The position numbers and the translations under genes were made by a program. DNA of 64,000 bases from Scilla litardierei (lineage: Eukaryota > Streptophyta > Magnoliopsida > Asparagales > Asparagaceae), in contig CM061130.1 of the NCBI GenBank assembly GCA_030789695.1, positions 13,259,860-13,323,859 of the forward strand. The letters are read 5' to 3'. Positions 10,886 to 23,297 of this stretch are shown piece after piece. The number at the start of each line of letters is the position of its first letter. The first letter of the stretch is position 1. A model generated the notes under the pieces. That model did not search any database and was not told where the DNA came from. It saw only the letters and a program-made list of their open reading frames with translations.

Positions 10886-13646
10886 TGTAACGGCCTGTAT
10901 TTTTAGATGTGTTTTCGATCGTGCGTACCGGTATTTTACTTCAGTCATCCAGATTACTTTTCGTCCGTACGAGTCGACGTGAGCGCGTCTCTATTTTCGT
11001 TTTTACCGTGTCGTCATTAATTTACCGTCAAGTTTAACTAAAATAGTTTAACTTAATTATCTTGCTAATTACAAATTCCTAATCACTTTCATTATTTTAC
11101 TAATTACTTTATAATTTCACCACTTTAATTATTTTACTAATTACTTCTTGATACTTTAATAATTACATTTAAATCTACTTAATTACGTAATTACCTTAAC
11201 CCCTTACCTAAACGACAACACACACGTTTGATAAAATCATATTCCTCCCCTCAAATTAGCCAAGTTGGCATTCATTTTCGTTTAAGCAAAACAAGCACGT
11301 CTCTCTACAAACACGTTTACTCAAATTAGTCTAAAGTTGCAATAACACCCATCCTAATCTAATTAAGTCTGCTTGACAAATGTAAAGGGTGTTTCCCTTG
11401 CTAATCTTTTTAAGACGTTCTCTTCTCCCTACAAACGAACCTGCAAACCATTTCCCAAATTCTGAAACCCTTCATCAGCCCAAATCAACAAATCAAATCA
11501 GATTTCTCCAAACCCAAATCCATTCACCAAATCAGAAAAACAAACCCAAAAATCTTTTTCCAAACAAAAAACTGATATTTCAAATAGTATAACTCAGATC
11601 TGAAAAGAGCTTCAGATCTTTCCCCTTCCTCATCTTCCCGACCAGCACCTCGCCTGAGCAACGCCGCTCACCCAGGCCAAGCCCGCAGCCCCGCACGCGC
11701 GTGCGCCACTTGCCGTCGCAGCCCAGCCGCGCACTACCCATTTGCGCCGCCATCCACCGGACAGAGCCGCCGGCTGCCGCATGTGACCGCCGATGCCTCC
11801 TCCTCCCGTCGCTGTGCGCTGTAGCCCCCTCCCCCTTGTTTTGCGAGAAGATGATAGAAAGAGAGTGTGTGTGTGTCAGCCTTATTAAAATAATAAAGAA
11901 GGGAAGAGTAAGTAACAGAGCTTGTTAGTGAGAAATAGGATGTGCGATAGGTATTAAAATATAAGTTGTAGTAGGTTAAGTTTTTAATGTAACAGTACCC
12001 TTATGTTGACATTGCAATTAGCTTAGTAAAGTTAATTAGTAGGTTAGTTGTTAGTATAATTCCAAATGATAATTATTAAGTATTATTTAATTCAACATGT
12101 TATTAATTGTTTAATAATGCTAGGGTAATAATATTAGTATAAAAATAATGTGTATCAGGTTAGTTTAACACAATATAGACATCACCCTAACCTGAGAACC
12201 CAATAAAATTAGATGAACCCACTTCAAGCATTAACTTGATATTTTAATTATCTTGCAACAACTCTAATTCATTGATTTGTTTTACCAAAACAGGGAACCA
12301 GAAGCACCAATACGTAGTACCCGTCAAGACGAACCCAACGTCACCAAAAGCACTGAAATCAGACAAGTATACAATTTATAGTGAATTTTTGAAATTGGAT
12401 GTTCATTTAGCCTTTTGCACTCGTAAAGTTGTATAACTCAAAATCTACACATGAAATGACACGTGATATTACCACCATGACATCCGTGACTAAAAATGTG
12501 ATCCAACGGCATATAACTTGATATACCTTAGTTTAGAACAATAACAAGAAAAGTTAGATTTCTGTATCATAATCGTTAAACTCTCATGTTCACCTCTTTT
12601 GTTAAATTATTGTGAATGTTGTTTCGACACTCTTGTAACATGGGAAATGCTGTATAAAAATGAATGATTATATTATTTAATTGCTGCATGTCTCGAAAGA
12701 ATTAACAAGTGTGCGACATCGTGAAATCGTGCACCTCGAAGGCGAAATCATGATTTTCGTGATGTCATGTGAGTTGACTAGGCTGGCTCGTGTTCCAGCA
12801 CAATTTTGGGTGGGGTTAGGGTTGAGCGGCCACTAGGCGTATGAAAGGGTACTCTCTTCAAGGGCACCACCGTATGCGGTGGGTTAGCGCCAATCACGGT
12901 AAGCCCCCGTGAGAAGAACGACTCACTCATCACGACCTAAAGGCGAGAACCAAATGATAGACGTGAAATGCTAACATGAAACTTGAAATTGTTATCTCAG
13001 TTAAATTGACATGCTAATGAACCAAAGAAAAGATTTACTTTACTTGTTAAACTGCTTAGAACTGCATGATAGGATGTCTTTTACTTTATTTCGTTTTATA
13101 ATCAGCATGTTTAATCTTGTTGTCGTTATCTCATTTAATTTATTAATGCCTCTTAAATCCAGTTTAAATTTGTATATATCTTGCCTTGGGTTCTAACATC
13201 TTCTTGCAGACCCTTGCTAACATACATTCTTATTTTTGGATGTATGTCAAATTTCGAGCTTGAGTACCAGGAGCTTCCTTACGAGACACCTGACTTGGAG
13301 AGTCAGGAGTTTTCCATAGACGCCGAGTCTCTCCCTGCGGAGGACTAGTGGAATTTTCCGTTGCTGCTTTACTTTAGTTTGCTTTCAGTTGTTGTTGAGT
13401 GTACGTTCCTACTTGTTGTATTTTGGCCCAGCTGTGGCTTGTTATTGTATTTCGTGTACGGACATTTATAATTCTGGATGTGGCTTGTAATGTATGAATA
13501 TTTCTTATCATTCTGAAAAGCATGCAAAGGACCTCCCCTATGTTTTTACCACAGACGCTTATTGAACTCGAGCTTCACCGCCCTAGTTGATGCGGACCTC
13601 AGTAACGCTCTTGCTCCTGTTGTATTATGGGAAGCGGGGCGTTTCA
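10886..13646 (+). repeat. 5' LTR of the Tekay-like element
   Basis: It starts TGTAACGGCCTG (Tekay LTRs commonly start TGTAACG) and ends GGGGCGTTTCA, about 2.76 kb, a plausible length for this group. Within it 11640-11830 is GC-rich, like a transcribed leader. 12820-12930 has the conserved-looking 'GGTTGAGCGGCC...AAGCCCCCGTGAG' block often seen in such LTRs. No clean second copy is seen: the LTR at 18143-21140 has similar organisation but different sequence. Confidence 0.55.
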
Positions 13647-13654
13647 GGTTTTAG

Positions 13655-13672
13655 TGGTGGCCCATGCAAGTC
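13655..13672 (+). other. Primer-binding-site-like motif of the Tekay-like element
   Basis: TGGTGGCCCATGCAAGTC lies nine bases after the LTR end. Nearly the same motif (TGGTGGCCCATGCAGGTC) follows the second LTR at 21146-21163. The position suits a primer binding site, but it is not the usual initiator-Met complement TGGTATCAGAGC. Which tRNA could prime here is unknown. Confidence 0.4.
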
Positions 13673-13778
13673 CCCTTTTTGCATTTGAGAAATTCAGAAC
13701 AATGAGAATGTTTTTCATTGGCCAAACATCTAGAGAAATCATGTACACGAGATTAACTCAGGCTTTTCTTATCTCAGA

Positions 13779-14875
13779 ATGGCTGAGCGACGAAACACCC
13801 GACAAGGATCCGATCTACTGAAGGTGGAGAGGATGACATCCGCCAGATGCTTGGAGTGATGATGGAAATGCTGGAGGTTCAGCACCATTTGGTCCAACAG
13901 GGACGTCAGGCTGCACCAGCTACTCCACCACCCCGCTATGAACCTGGGGCCAAGCAGTTCCGAGCGATGCATCCGATGAACTTCTCTGGACGAGAGGGCC
14001 CACTAGCGGCCGAGGAATGACTTCGCAACACTGCAGATAACTTGGGTCTTGCCCGAGTCAATTCGAACGAGTGGATGGAACTCGCCAAGAAACAGCTAAC
14101 AGATAATACCCGTCACTGGTGGGATGCTGAAGAGGCTAGGCTGATCAAGTCGATTCCTTGGGCTACTTTCCATCAGAGGTTTGACGCCCAGTACTTCCTG
14201 AAGGCTGCAAAGAGGGAGATGCAGCAGCGCTTCATCAACCTGGAGCAGGGCACCAGGACAGTCGACGAGTATGAGGCTGAATTTACCATGCTGAGTCGAT
14301 TCGCCCCTACTCTGATAGCAGACGAGGAGGACTGTGCACACCGCTTTCTATAGGGCTTGGATCTAGACATACAGAGTGTGTTGTCTGGGAACACCTTTAC
14401 CATTCATGAGCAAGTCCTGGTAGCTGCGAAGATGTACAAGAAGGTAGCTTATCAGAAGAAAGCACCCCAGGCAGGCAAGCGCCCGATAGAGCTGATGAGG
14501 AATGCACCTAGGCCCGGTTTTTGTCCTGTTCAGACCACACAGTTCAAAAGGCCAGCTGCACATGTCCCAACCAAGTGGAGCTGATTTACCATTTCTACAG
14601 CAAGCTTGGTCATTTGAAGAAAGACGGTAAGAGGATGCTGAATCAGTGTTTGATCTATGGATTGCCTACTCATACTGCAAAGGATTGCACCTGTGGTTCT
14701 CGACCGGTACCTCCTGGAGCACCTGGACCTGCACAGCAGACCGTACCGGCACCTGGACAGCGAGGACCACCTCTGGTTCCACAGGATCGAGCCTTTCAGC
14801 AGGCCAATCTGCCAAAGCACCGAGCATTCAATATGACAGCCGTTGAGGCTGAAGCTGAGGACGAAGTGATTGCAG
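13779..14875 (+). pseudogene. gag: Tekay-like Gag
   Basis: ATG at 13779 opens MAERRNTRQGS, which runs into a frameshift near 13822. The retrotransposon Gag domain follows (NDTRHWW-type motif 'DNTRHWWDAEEARL', then 'QRFINLEQGTRTVDEYEAEF') at about 14095-14300. In-frame stops lie near 14018 and 14351, where a Trp and another residue would be expected. Two zinc-knuckle-like segments are visible (FYSKLGHLKKDG, CLIYGLPTHTAKDC), both missing cysteines. The Gag runs into the protease across an intron-like segment at 14876-14959. The protein would form the particle core; this copy cannot make it whole. Confidence 0.75.
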
Positions 14876-14959
14876 GTAACCTCTAGACTATTCTTCCTTA
14901 TTTATGCATTCTGTTTGATTAGTTAGATCCATGTTAATCTAGTTGTATGTTACCCTTAG
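14876..14959 (+). other. Intron-like GT-AG insertion between gag and protease
   Basis: The 84-bp segment starts GTAACC and ends TACCCTTAG, carries an in-frame TAG, and is AT-rich compared with its neighbours. Removing it joins 'DEVIAG' to 'VILVSSHPALTLFDSGAS' in frame, the normal spacing before a Tekay protease. This is either a true spliced intron or a chance insertion. Confidence 0.5.
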
Positions 14960-17900
14960 GTGTCATCTTAGTTTCATCTCACCCTGCCTTGACCCTGTTC
15001 GATTCTGGAGCTTCCATGTGCATCCTATCTCGGAAGTTCGTAGTCGAACACTCGATACCCACTTATACACTTCCCAAGTGTAGGAATATTACAACTGGGA
15101 ATGGTGTAGTGAAGGTTGCACTGTGATGTAGACCATGCCTATTGTTGGTTAGTGGACACGAACTATATGCTGATTTCATTGTCCACGACCTACCCAACTT
15201 TGATGCTATTCTCGGCATTGACTGGTTAGAAGATTTTTATGCCATGATCGACTATCACCAGAAGAAAGTGGTATTCGAAATTCCTGACCACCCAGTGTTC
15301 GAGTTTGTCAGTGGAGGACATTCACTTAGACTTGTCAAGTTTCGGGCCCAGCCATACAGATTGACTATTGCATCCATGATAGATGAGCCAGAGAATCCTG
15401 CAGTAGTGAGAGATTTCGAAAACGTCTTCCCTGAAAACATTTCTGGACTGCCGTCCGATCGAGCGTTGGAGTTCGGCATCGATCTTATGCCTGGAGCTCA
15501 ACCGATTTCGAAGGCGCCTTACCGTATGGCTCCTGCATAGTTAGAAGAACTGAGGAAGCAGTTGGATGAGCTACTGCAGAAGGGTTTCATTCATCCCAGT
15601 GTATCTTCCTAGGATGCACCCGTCTTACTGGTGAAGAAGACGGATGGCTCGAGAAGGATGTGCATTGATTATCAGGAGTTGAATCAGATCACAGTGAAGA
15701 ACAAGTACACGCTGCCCTGTATTGACGATATCTTCGATCAGCTTGGTGGATCGAGGGTATTTTCAAAGTTGGATCTCCGGAGCGGATACCATCAAGTCAG
15801 AGTCAACAAGGAAGACGTGCTCAAGACTGCTTTTCGGACTAAGTACGGGCATTACGAGTTCGTTGTCATGCCGTTCGGTGTGACCAACGTTCCTGCTGTG
15901 TTCATGAATCTCATGTACCTTTTCTATTACGACTTCCTTGACAAGTTCGTGGTGATCTTCATAGACGACATCCTGGTGTACTCGAAGAGCGAGGAGGAGC
16001 ATGCAGAACATTTGAAGATGGTGTTAGAGACGCTCCGTCACCATAGACTATATGCCAAGTACAGCAAATGCAAATTCTGGCTGGATAGAATTGCATTTCT
16101 TGGGTATGTAGTATCGGGAGCTGGTATCTCAGTGAAGCCGGGGAAGGTCAGAGTAGTCAGTGAATGGCCTACACATCGATCGGCATCTGACATCAGGAGT
16201 TTCCTTGGATTGGCTGGATACTACTGCAGATTTATCAAGGATTTCTCGAGGATAGCTGAGCCGATGACGAGATTGACGAGGAAGGATGTTAAGTTCAGTT
16301 GGTCAGACTCTTGTGAGCAAGCTCTTTCTACTTTGAAGGAGAGACTGACTATTGCACCAGTCTTAGCTATTCCGGACAGAAGCGGAGGCTTCGAGATTTT
16401 CTGTGACGCATCGGGCAAAGGACTTGGATGCATTCTGCACCAGCACAATCATGTGGTCGCATATGCTTCGCGACAGTTGAAGGTCCATGAGAAGAATTAT
16501 CCGACCCACGATTTGGAGCTAGCCACTGTCATCTTTGCACTAAAGATCTGGCGACATTTCTTACTGAGTGAGAAGGTGAAAATTTTCACTGATCACAAAA
16601 GTTTGAAATATATATTCACCCAGAAGGAGCTGAATATGAGACAACACAGATGATTGGAATTGATGGCAGACTACGATATCGATCTTCAGTATCATCCAGG
16701 GAAGTTGAATATCGTACTGGATGCCTTGAGTCGACTGCCCGAAGTGATGATTCTCACAGCTCAGTGGAGATTGCAGCAGGATCTGCGCAGGATGGATGTT
16801 GAAGCTGTTTTACTGGGAGTCACATCGTTGTTGATGAACATGCAGATTCAATCGACGATAGTGGATCGAATCAATACTGCTCAAGATGGAGATGCTCAGT
16901 TGAAGAAGATTAGAGAGCAGGTTGAAGTAGGAATTCGGACAGATTTTTTGATTCAAGAGGATGGATCTTTGAGATATGGTAGTAGGATCTGCGTACCTGC
17001 AGGAGATGTCAGAGAGGAGTTGATGAATGAGGCTCACAGTTCGCCTTATTCTATTCATCCTGGAGGTACTAAGATGTACAAGGATCTTCGTCAGAATTTC
17101 TGGTGGCATGGTATGAAGAGAAGTGTGGCACGTAGTGTTATCAAATGCCTCTTGTGTCAGCAAGTGAAGGCTGAACATCATCGCACTGCTGGACTACTAC
17201 AACCTCTGCCGATTCCAGATTGGAAGTGGCAGCACATCACGATGGACTTCGTGACTGGCTTACCTCAGAGCACTAAGCAAAACGACGCCATCTGGGTCAT
17301 CGTTGATCGATTGACCAAGTCTACGTACTTTATACCTTTCCGAGTTGGGCAGTCCACGGAGATATTAGCAAGGAAGTATATGGGGGTAATGACTTAACTC
17401 ATGCCTTTATGATTTTCTTCTAGTACAAGTCGTGATGTGGATGATGTCGTGTAGGAGATCGTGCATTTACATGGAGTCCCTGTGAGCATTGTATCAGATC
17501 GAGGTACGAGGTTCATGTCTCAGTTCTGGAAAAGTCTACAGACTAATCTGGGTACTAGTCTGAAGTTCAGTACTGCGTATCACCCGCAAACAGATGGCAG
17601 TCAGAGCATACCATTCAGATCTTGGAGGATATGCTGAGAGCCTGCATGTTGGATCTCGAGGGTTCATGGGAGGATCATCTGCACCTGGTGGAGTTTTCCT
17701 ACAACAACAGCTATCAAGCGAGCATTGGCATGCGCCATTTGCTGCTCTCTATGGGAGGAAATGTCGATTGCCACTGAGTTGGGATGACGTCGGTGATAGA
17801 GAGCTATTGGGGCCAGAGATGATAGTGGAAGCAGTTGATGTTGTGTGTCATATCAGAGACAAGCTTCGGATCGCCCAGGACCATTATAAGCATTTGGCAG

Positions 17901-18142
17901 ATGCTAAACGGCGTCCTCTAGAATTTCAACTGGGAGATCATGTGTTCCTGAAGATCTCCCCGAATCGAGGAGTGATCCGATTTGGAAAGAGAGGCAAGCT
18001 TAGTCCGAGATATATTGGACCCTTCGATGTGCTAGAGCGAGTTGGAGAAGTAACGTATCGCTTAGCTTTACCACTGTCCTTAGAGGGAGTTCATGACGTC
18101 TTTCATGTGTCCCAGCTCCGTCGTTATATCAGCGACCCTTCT
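14960..18142 (+). pseudogene. pol: Tekay-like Pol: protease, RT, RNase H, integrase
   Basis: Protease FDSGAS near 15000. RT with '[28 protein letters not shown]' region (about 15710-15790) and the catalytic FIDDILVYS box near 15960. RNase H with '[16 protein letters not shown]' near 16390. Integrase with HHCC zinc finger residues near 17040-17165, the first catalytic region 'ITMDFVTGLP' near 17240, SDRGTRF near 17490, and AYHPQTDG near 17575. TAG codons at 15538 and 15610 and TGA at 16651 replace expected residues. The frame shifts near 17590 and is recovered at about 17735. The C-terminal 'GVHDVFHVSQLRRYISDP' ends at about 18140, and the chromodomain expected next is absent. Confidence 0.8.
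17386..17454 (+). other. Intron-like GT-AG insertion inside integrase
   Basis: A 69-bp segment starting GTAATGAC and ending GTCGTGTAG interrupts the integrase between RKYMG and [17 protein letters not shown]. It begins after a complete codon and its removal restores the frame at the expected spacing. It contains stop codons in frame. Together with 14876-14959 this makes two frame-restoring GT-AG segments in the same element. Confidence 0.5.
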
Positions 18143-21140
18143 TGTCATGTCCTATTTTGCATTATACGGGTATTCTACTGAACACACGTGGTATTTCTAC
18201 CTACGGTGCATACGTAGGCATGAAATAAACGTGGATATCGATGTATGTAACGTAGTGCAAGGGGAATTGAGCCGTAGTGCGTGACTAAGATTCGAGAAAG
18301 CGAGATTGAGTGCGGGAGAAGTGTGAAAGACGTCGTGGGTGCGAAACAATAGGAATTGTACTGGACGTGTGTGCGTGGTGCGTGTATGCATGTGTGGGCG
18401 TGCATGGGTGTGTGTAGGGAATCCATACAAGTGTAAAAGGGGTTAGGGGTCAATGGCAACCCCCGTAAATTTTTAGAAAGGCGAGGGGCAAAACAGACAT
18501 TTGGACTAAAACTGCTGTGCGTACATACTAAAGTTGTGTATGCATAAAGTAATGGCAAACTTGTAAATAGCTAGATGATGGAGGGGTATTTTGGTCATTT
18601 ACACATGGAATATTTCCTTGGAATAATCCTTTCTTGGAAGAGAAGAAAGGAATAAGAAAAAGGAAGAGAAAAGGGGAGAAATCTAGTAATTTCTCACTTT
18701 CTCTCATTTTCTCCCCTCTCATCTCTCTTCCCTAGTCTTGGCCGGCCAAACCCTCCCCCTTTCCACTTCTTCTTCACTCCAAAACCCTAATTCTTTCTCC
18801 CAAAAATCATGAAACACAAGGGGTTACAAGATAGAAGAAGGTGGAGAAGAAAGAAGAAAAGAAAAAGAGGAAAATTTAAGTTTTGAGGTAGGAATCCTTT
18901 TGGATTTGGAATTCCTTTAAATTGTCTCTTGCTATCATATTTTTATAGCATGTTTTATCCAATATGTGATGAGGATAGTCAATTTTTACATGCTATGGCT
19001 CAATTTCACAATTTCCCTTTGAAATTCTTAGCAAAGTCATCTCCTTTTGAAATTCTGAAATCTTGATGTCTGTTGTTGCTTTGATTCTGGTTTCTGTAGC
19101 TCGAATTTGGTTTCGAAAAAGATATGTACTTGTAGATCTTGAAGTTCTACCCCAAAATCATATAAATTTTGATATATGTTCCATTCAGAAATTAGGAGCA
19201 AAAATTCCATCTTTGCAACATGTCTGTTTGATTTTCAGACTTGACCCAGTTTAGCGAAATTGACCTAAACACCTGCACACACAATGAAATTTTGTGATCT
19301 TGGTATTGTTGGAAATTTAACAAGTTTTCCTAAAATTCCATCACAGTGCTTATATGTCGAATTTCTGGCTGCAACATGCCCAAATTGGCTTTCAATACAG
19401 ACCCTGAAATCTGCCTGAAAAACAGATTTGACACACTTCACCAATTAATTCCCCATATATCACCTACTTAATATTGTTGCATGAAATTTTATCTGTGAAT
19501 CAAGGACTAATATATCTATAACTTTCATTTGGGACATTTTGTCAAATTCTCAATAAAACCTGATGATACATGCCCATGTATTGTCAACTTCTGTAAATTC
19601 CTGTAAGCTGAATGGTTAAGTGATGTGTTAAATTGTGCATTGTTGTTATTCTATCCACTATGGTACATGATTATTGTTTTTACATGTAAATTAGATTAAT
19701 GATATTTCTTGCTAATTAATTTGCTAATGTGCTTATGGACATGCATGACACGCTCATCACGTGTTTGTGAAAATGCCTCAATGAACTAGAAATTGAGAAA
19801 ACTGAGAAATGTACTCCAGTGAACCATGTTATGGATTTCTGATGTTGCGAGACATGTATGGCATGATTTCATAAGTGATGCATCAATGAGTTGTGACGGA
19901 GAGCATGTCACTTTGGTGCATGACCTATGTTGATATGTGACGTGGTCGTGATGGATGGCATGACACTTAGATGCATGACCCATATCGATATGAATGAGAA
20001 ACATTGACACAGTCTTACAAGATGACTTATGATGTTTAATTGATGATTTAGAATGTCGCAGTCCTCTCTAATGAGGGTGAGTTAGCAAAACCCGGGTTTA
20101 GGTGGGATTTGAGTAAATTGTGGATATGAGGCCTGGACTGAGAAGTTGGGGTAAATGATTATGTGATATTTATACCCACTCGCCTTTACCGGGAGTGGAG
20201 GGGATATTTTACCCACTCGCCTTTACCAGGAGTGGAGGGGACATACGGAGGTTGTGATATTGTGGGAGAGCCTCACTCCTGCCAAGGACAGGGGAGCTGA
20301 GAGGCCCGACGTACAGTGCCCGTGTCCACTGCGTCGTGTGCTATATTCACCCCAAATTTGGGGTGAAGTCCATGTCCTGGTATCACACAGTTTAACCAAG
20401 TTCCAATTAATTCAATTATAAATTAATAAAATAAGAATTTGTGTGTTACTCCTTTTGCTGGCAGCACTTTCCTTCCCTTTACTTGCTTCACTAGTGACAC
20501 TGTGTTATAATTCTGACACTTGTGATTCTCTTATTAGATTGTGGTTGTGTGAATATTTGTATCCTTATTCGTGCTAACCCTTTTTCTTGCAGTAGTTCGA
20601 CATTGGACCGTAGGTATGATCCTCTTACTTGGCTATTTACCTTTCGCTATATATTTAATTTACATGTCTTATTTTCCTTGCATTGCCTTGTGGATTAATA
20701 ACCTTAAAATGATGTTCCAAATCCAAGTTGGTTCCTAGTGGGGTACGTATTGACGTGCTCCTCCTTATTTTTAGGCAGCAGTGTCAGCTTGGTTGGAGGT
20801 TACTTGGAGTTGGATTTCAGGGGTAGTACTCGGTGTGAGCTGTGGCTTGTAGAGTGACTTGGTTGTCTTAGGAGGTGGAAAGTGTTGGTGTATGTGAAAT
20901 GATGTAAGTGGGTTACATATATAAATGAAAGTTGTTATATAAAATGTGTTGTTGTTGTTCTATGCCATTATGAGTTGTTTGATATTTAGTGGAGCTTCAC
21001 TTGTACTATCCCAGCATGTGCGCAATGGCCTGCTTATTCGGTCTCTTCTTTCTCTTTCTTTTCCTCTCTCATCACCCTCACTCTTCAGGATACTTGAAAA
21101 ATAATTCAATGCCGGGTATTCTGGGGAACGGTGCGTGACA
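18143..21140 (+). repeat. Second Tekay-like LTR (different from the 5' LTR upstream)
   Basis: This about 3-kb noncoding segment ends GGTGCGTGACA and is followed by a primer-site-like motif, as a 5' LTR would be. The start is uncertain: TGTCATGTCC at 18143 and TGTAACG at 18246 are both candidates. The middle holds a promoter/leader-like part (CT-rich, 'CCAAACCCT', 'AAAACCCTAATTC' near 18745-18795), a near duplication at about 19905-19995 (GCATGAC...ATATG), and a two-copy tandem repeat at 20170-20245 (CACTCGCCTTTACC / GGAGTGGAGGGGA). It lacks clear identity with 10886-13646 and is read as a second element's LTR; a highly diverged 3' LTR is the alternative. Confidence 0.5.
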
Positions 21141-22933
21141 GTTTTTGGTGGCCCATGCAGGTCACCGCACTTCGATGTGCGTAAGGATAGTACATGTAAT
21201 GCTTCAGTAGGTGATCGGGATACATTAGCCCTAAGGTGGGTAGTGATCTTAGAGCCTTAAGTGATCCACCCTTAAACCCCTAACTTAGGAAGTCAGAGGA
21301 TGAACTTACTATAGTGTTGTATACTATAGATGTATATTAGTTGGTATCAATGTATATAGATATAGTAATGAGAATACGTGTATATAAATGCAGTTGTTGT
21401 ACTTGGATATTTGAATTATATGCGTCGCATGTATACTTGTATTCAGTATATATACATATTTGTATTTGAATAGCATGGAAGTTGCATGTATGGGTAGATG
21501 TGGGAGTATATACTATGTGGGTGAATACTTGAGTGTATGTATACTACGTCTCTATAAAAGTACATGATACAGATATGTGAGGCTGGTATGTGGTATACTT
21601 GTGTGACTCCGAGACATAGGTGATATATACATGTTTGTTTGTGGATGTATATTGGTGGGTACCTATAAGCTAGTGGGGACATATGCCTTATGGGTGTGTG
21701 AGTGATGATATGTACGTATGTGATATGAGTGCATATATGTGTTTTCCTATCTATTGTGTTATAGTTGTGTTCCCATGTAGGGAAAGTACCAATGTGTGTA
21801 TGTCTATCCTTGTATGATGGAGTAGTGGGGTGTCCACATTGTCTTTGGACATGGGGGAAAGTGTATGTGAGTGGATATATGTGCAATTGTATGGGCAGGT
21901 GGTGTAGATATAGGTATGGAATACTGGTACACATATATTGATAGTGCTGCATTGCTAGGGTATGAATTCTTAATGTGTTAAAATTTTGAATAACTGTAAG
22001 TATGTGTATGTGCTACCTATGTGTTCATATGAACTGGTATATTGTCTTAATTTAGTATATGGTTGTGGGTGGTACTATTGCATGAAGTATGCCATATATG
22101 GTGTGTATGTAGCGATATAGATGAGTGATGAACGCACGAGCAGTATGAGTAATGCCCAGGGTGTTGGGAGTAGATGTATCCGAAGGTGGGTAAGGGTGCT
22201 TTAGACCCATCCACCTAAGTTGAGGCACTTAGCCCTATACCGTGCCTATTATGGGATATGGATCTAAGCGTGACGTGTATCATACGTAGAATGTGATGAA
22301 TGTGAGGATTTGAGATTATACAGTGCATGTATAAGTGGGATGGCTATGGGTTTGCATAGTTAAGTAGAGTTATGGTATATGTCTATATGTGTGTATACGC
22401 TTACCCGTAGAATGGTGCCTATAGAACCATTTGGATGTATATGTAGTGCATGTACCCTTCCGTATATAGTGGCATGAAGGTGGATTGTGTATTAGCATAT
22501 GAGATACATGTATGTATGTAGATGCTGTAGCAAGGGCGGTGTGATTGTGTGCATGTGGTGTTATTATTGAATGTGTATTGGTGTATGACTTATGAGTGGT
22601 TATATGTATATGTATGTGAATGACCCCTATTCTGATATACAAGTATCGGTAATATGGATGTGTACGTATAGTGGATGTGGCTATTTACCGAATGTGTATG
22701 AATATTGAAATGCACTTATTTGTGTATGTACTAGTATGCTAGTAAGAGTGTGGATATATTGGATGTTATGTATACAGTGATATGGGTAGCTACCGACTAC
22801 CTATTAATATAGTTTGAGTAGCTTGACTGTATAGATGTGCAATAGTAGGATATGTATGGTGTGTGTAAATGGGTGTGTGTGCTATACATGGTAATGTATG
22901 AGCATGGCACATGGGTCCTAGTACGTATATATA
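21141..22933. repeat. TATGTG-rich noncoding leader or decayed microsatellite
   Basis: After the primer-site-like motif at 21146 comes 1.8 kb with no coding signal. From about 21300 it is dominated by short words such as TATGTG, GTATGTA and GTGTATAT with few C residues, so the complementary strand stays open for up to 169 codons by composition alone. Two spaced blocks around AAGGTGGGTA (about 21233 and 22182) resemble each other. The Helitron at 22934 is inserted in this tract, and TA/CA-rich DNA resumes beyond the Helitron at 37953. Confidence 0.55.
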
Positions 22934-23233
22934 TCTATTATACATTTGAGAGCATATTTTGAATTCTGTCCCAGTAGGACAAAGATTTGTCCTAGGCGGA
23001 CTGGGTTGTCCTACATGGACATAGAAATGCTGACTGGGACAAGAGTTTGGGGGGAAAACTTAGAGGGAAATGTTTGAAAATTGAAAATGGGGAAAATTAG
23101 TTGGGGGGAAACCAAAAACTCTGAGCCAGTTCAAAGATTTTTTCCCTCCATCCTTCCTATTAGTTTTTCCCTCAGCTGATAAAACTTTTAGCAATCTCTC
23201 TTGCTTGGTAATGACGAAGAAGCCATGGTGTGT

Positions 23234-23236
<3 letters not shown>

Positions 23237-23294
<58 letters not shown>
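23237..23294. repeat. (TC)n microsatellite
   Basis: An uninterrupted TC run of 58 bp, followed by degenerate TCTC-rich DNA to about 23360. It lies upstream of two ATG-containing GCAGCCATGG phrases (23405 and 23466). It resembles a CT-rich plant 5' UTR and may come from a captured gene start, but no protein match was recognised. Confidence 0.85.

Positions 23295-23297
<3 letters not shown>

Larger units (their letters stand above)
10886..18142 (+). mobile_element. Ty3/gypsy Tekay/Del-like element, decayed, 3' end lost or rearranged
   Basis: A long 5' LTR is followed by a gag-protease-RT-RNase H-integrase order, which marks Ty3/gypsy. The RT, the DSGAS protease and the integrase C-terminal 'VHDVFHVSQLRRY' ending match the Tekay/Del chromovirus group. 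The chromodomain that should follow is missing, and a different LTR starts there. Several nonsense codons and frameshifts are present, so the copy is not functional. Confidence 0.75.

Noticed and set aside
17386..17423. A 38-bp intron ending at the first TAG after TTCTTC
   Set aside because: Too short for a plant intron and does not restore the integrase frame; the 69-bp version does.
18143..21140. Reading this as the 3' LTR of the Tekay-like element upstream
   Set aside because: No clear identity with the 5' LTR, and it is followed by a primer-site-like motif. Not fully excluded.
21443..21952. 169-codon minus-strand frame
   Set aside because: Composed of Tyr/His/Ile/Thr from TATGTG composition; no domain, no start context.
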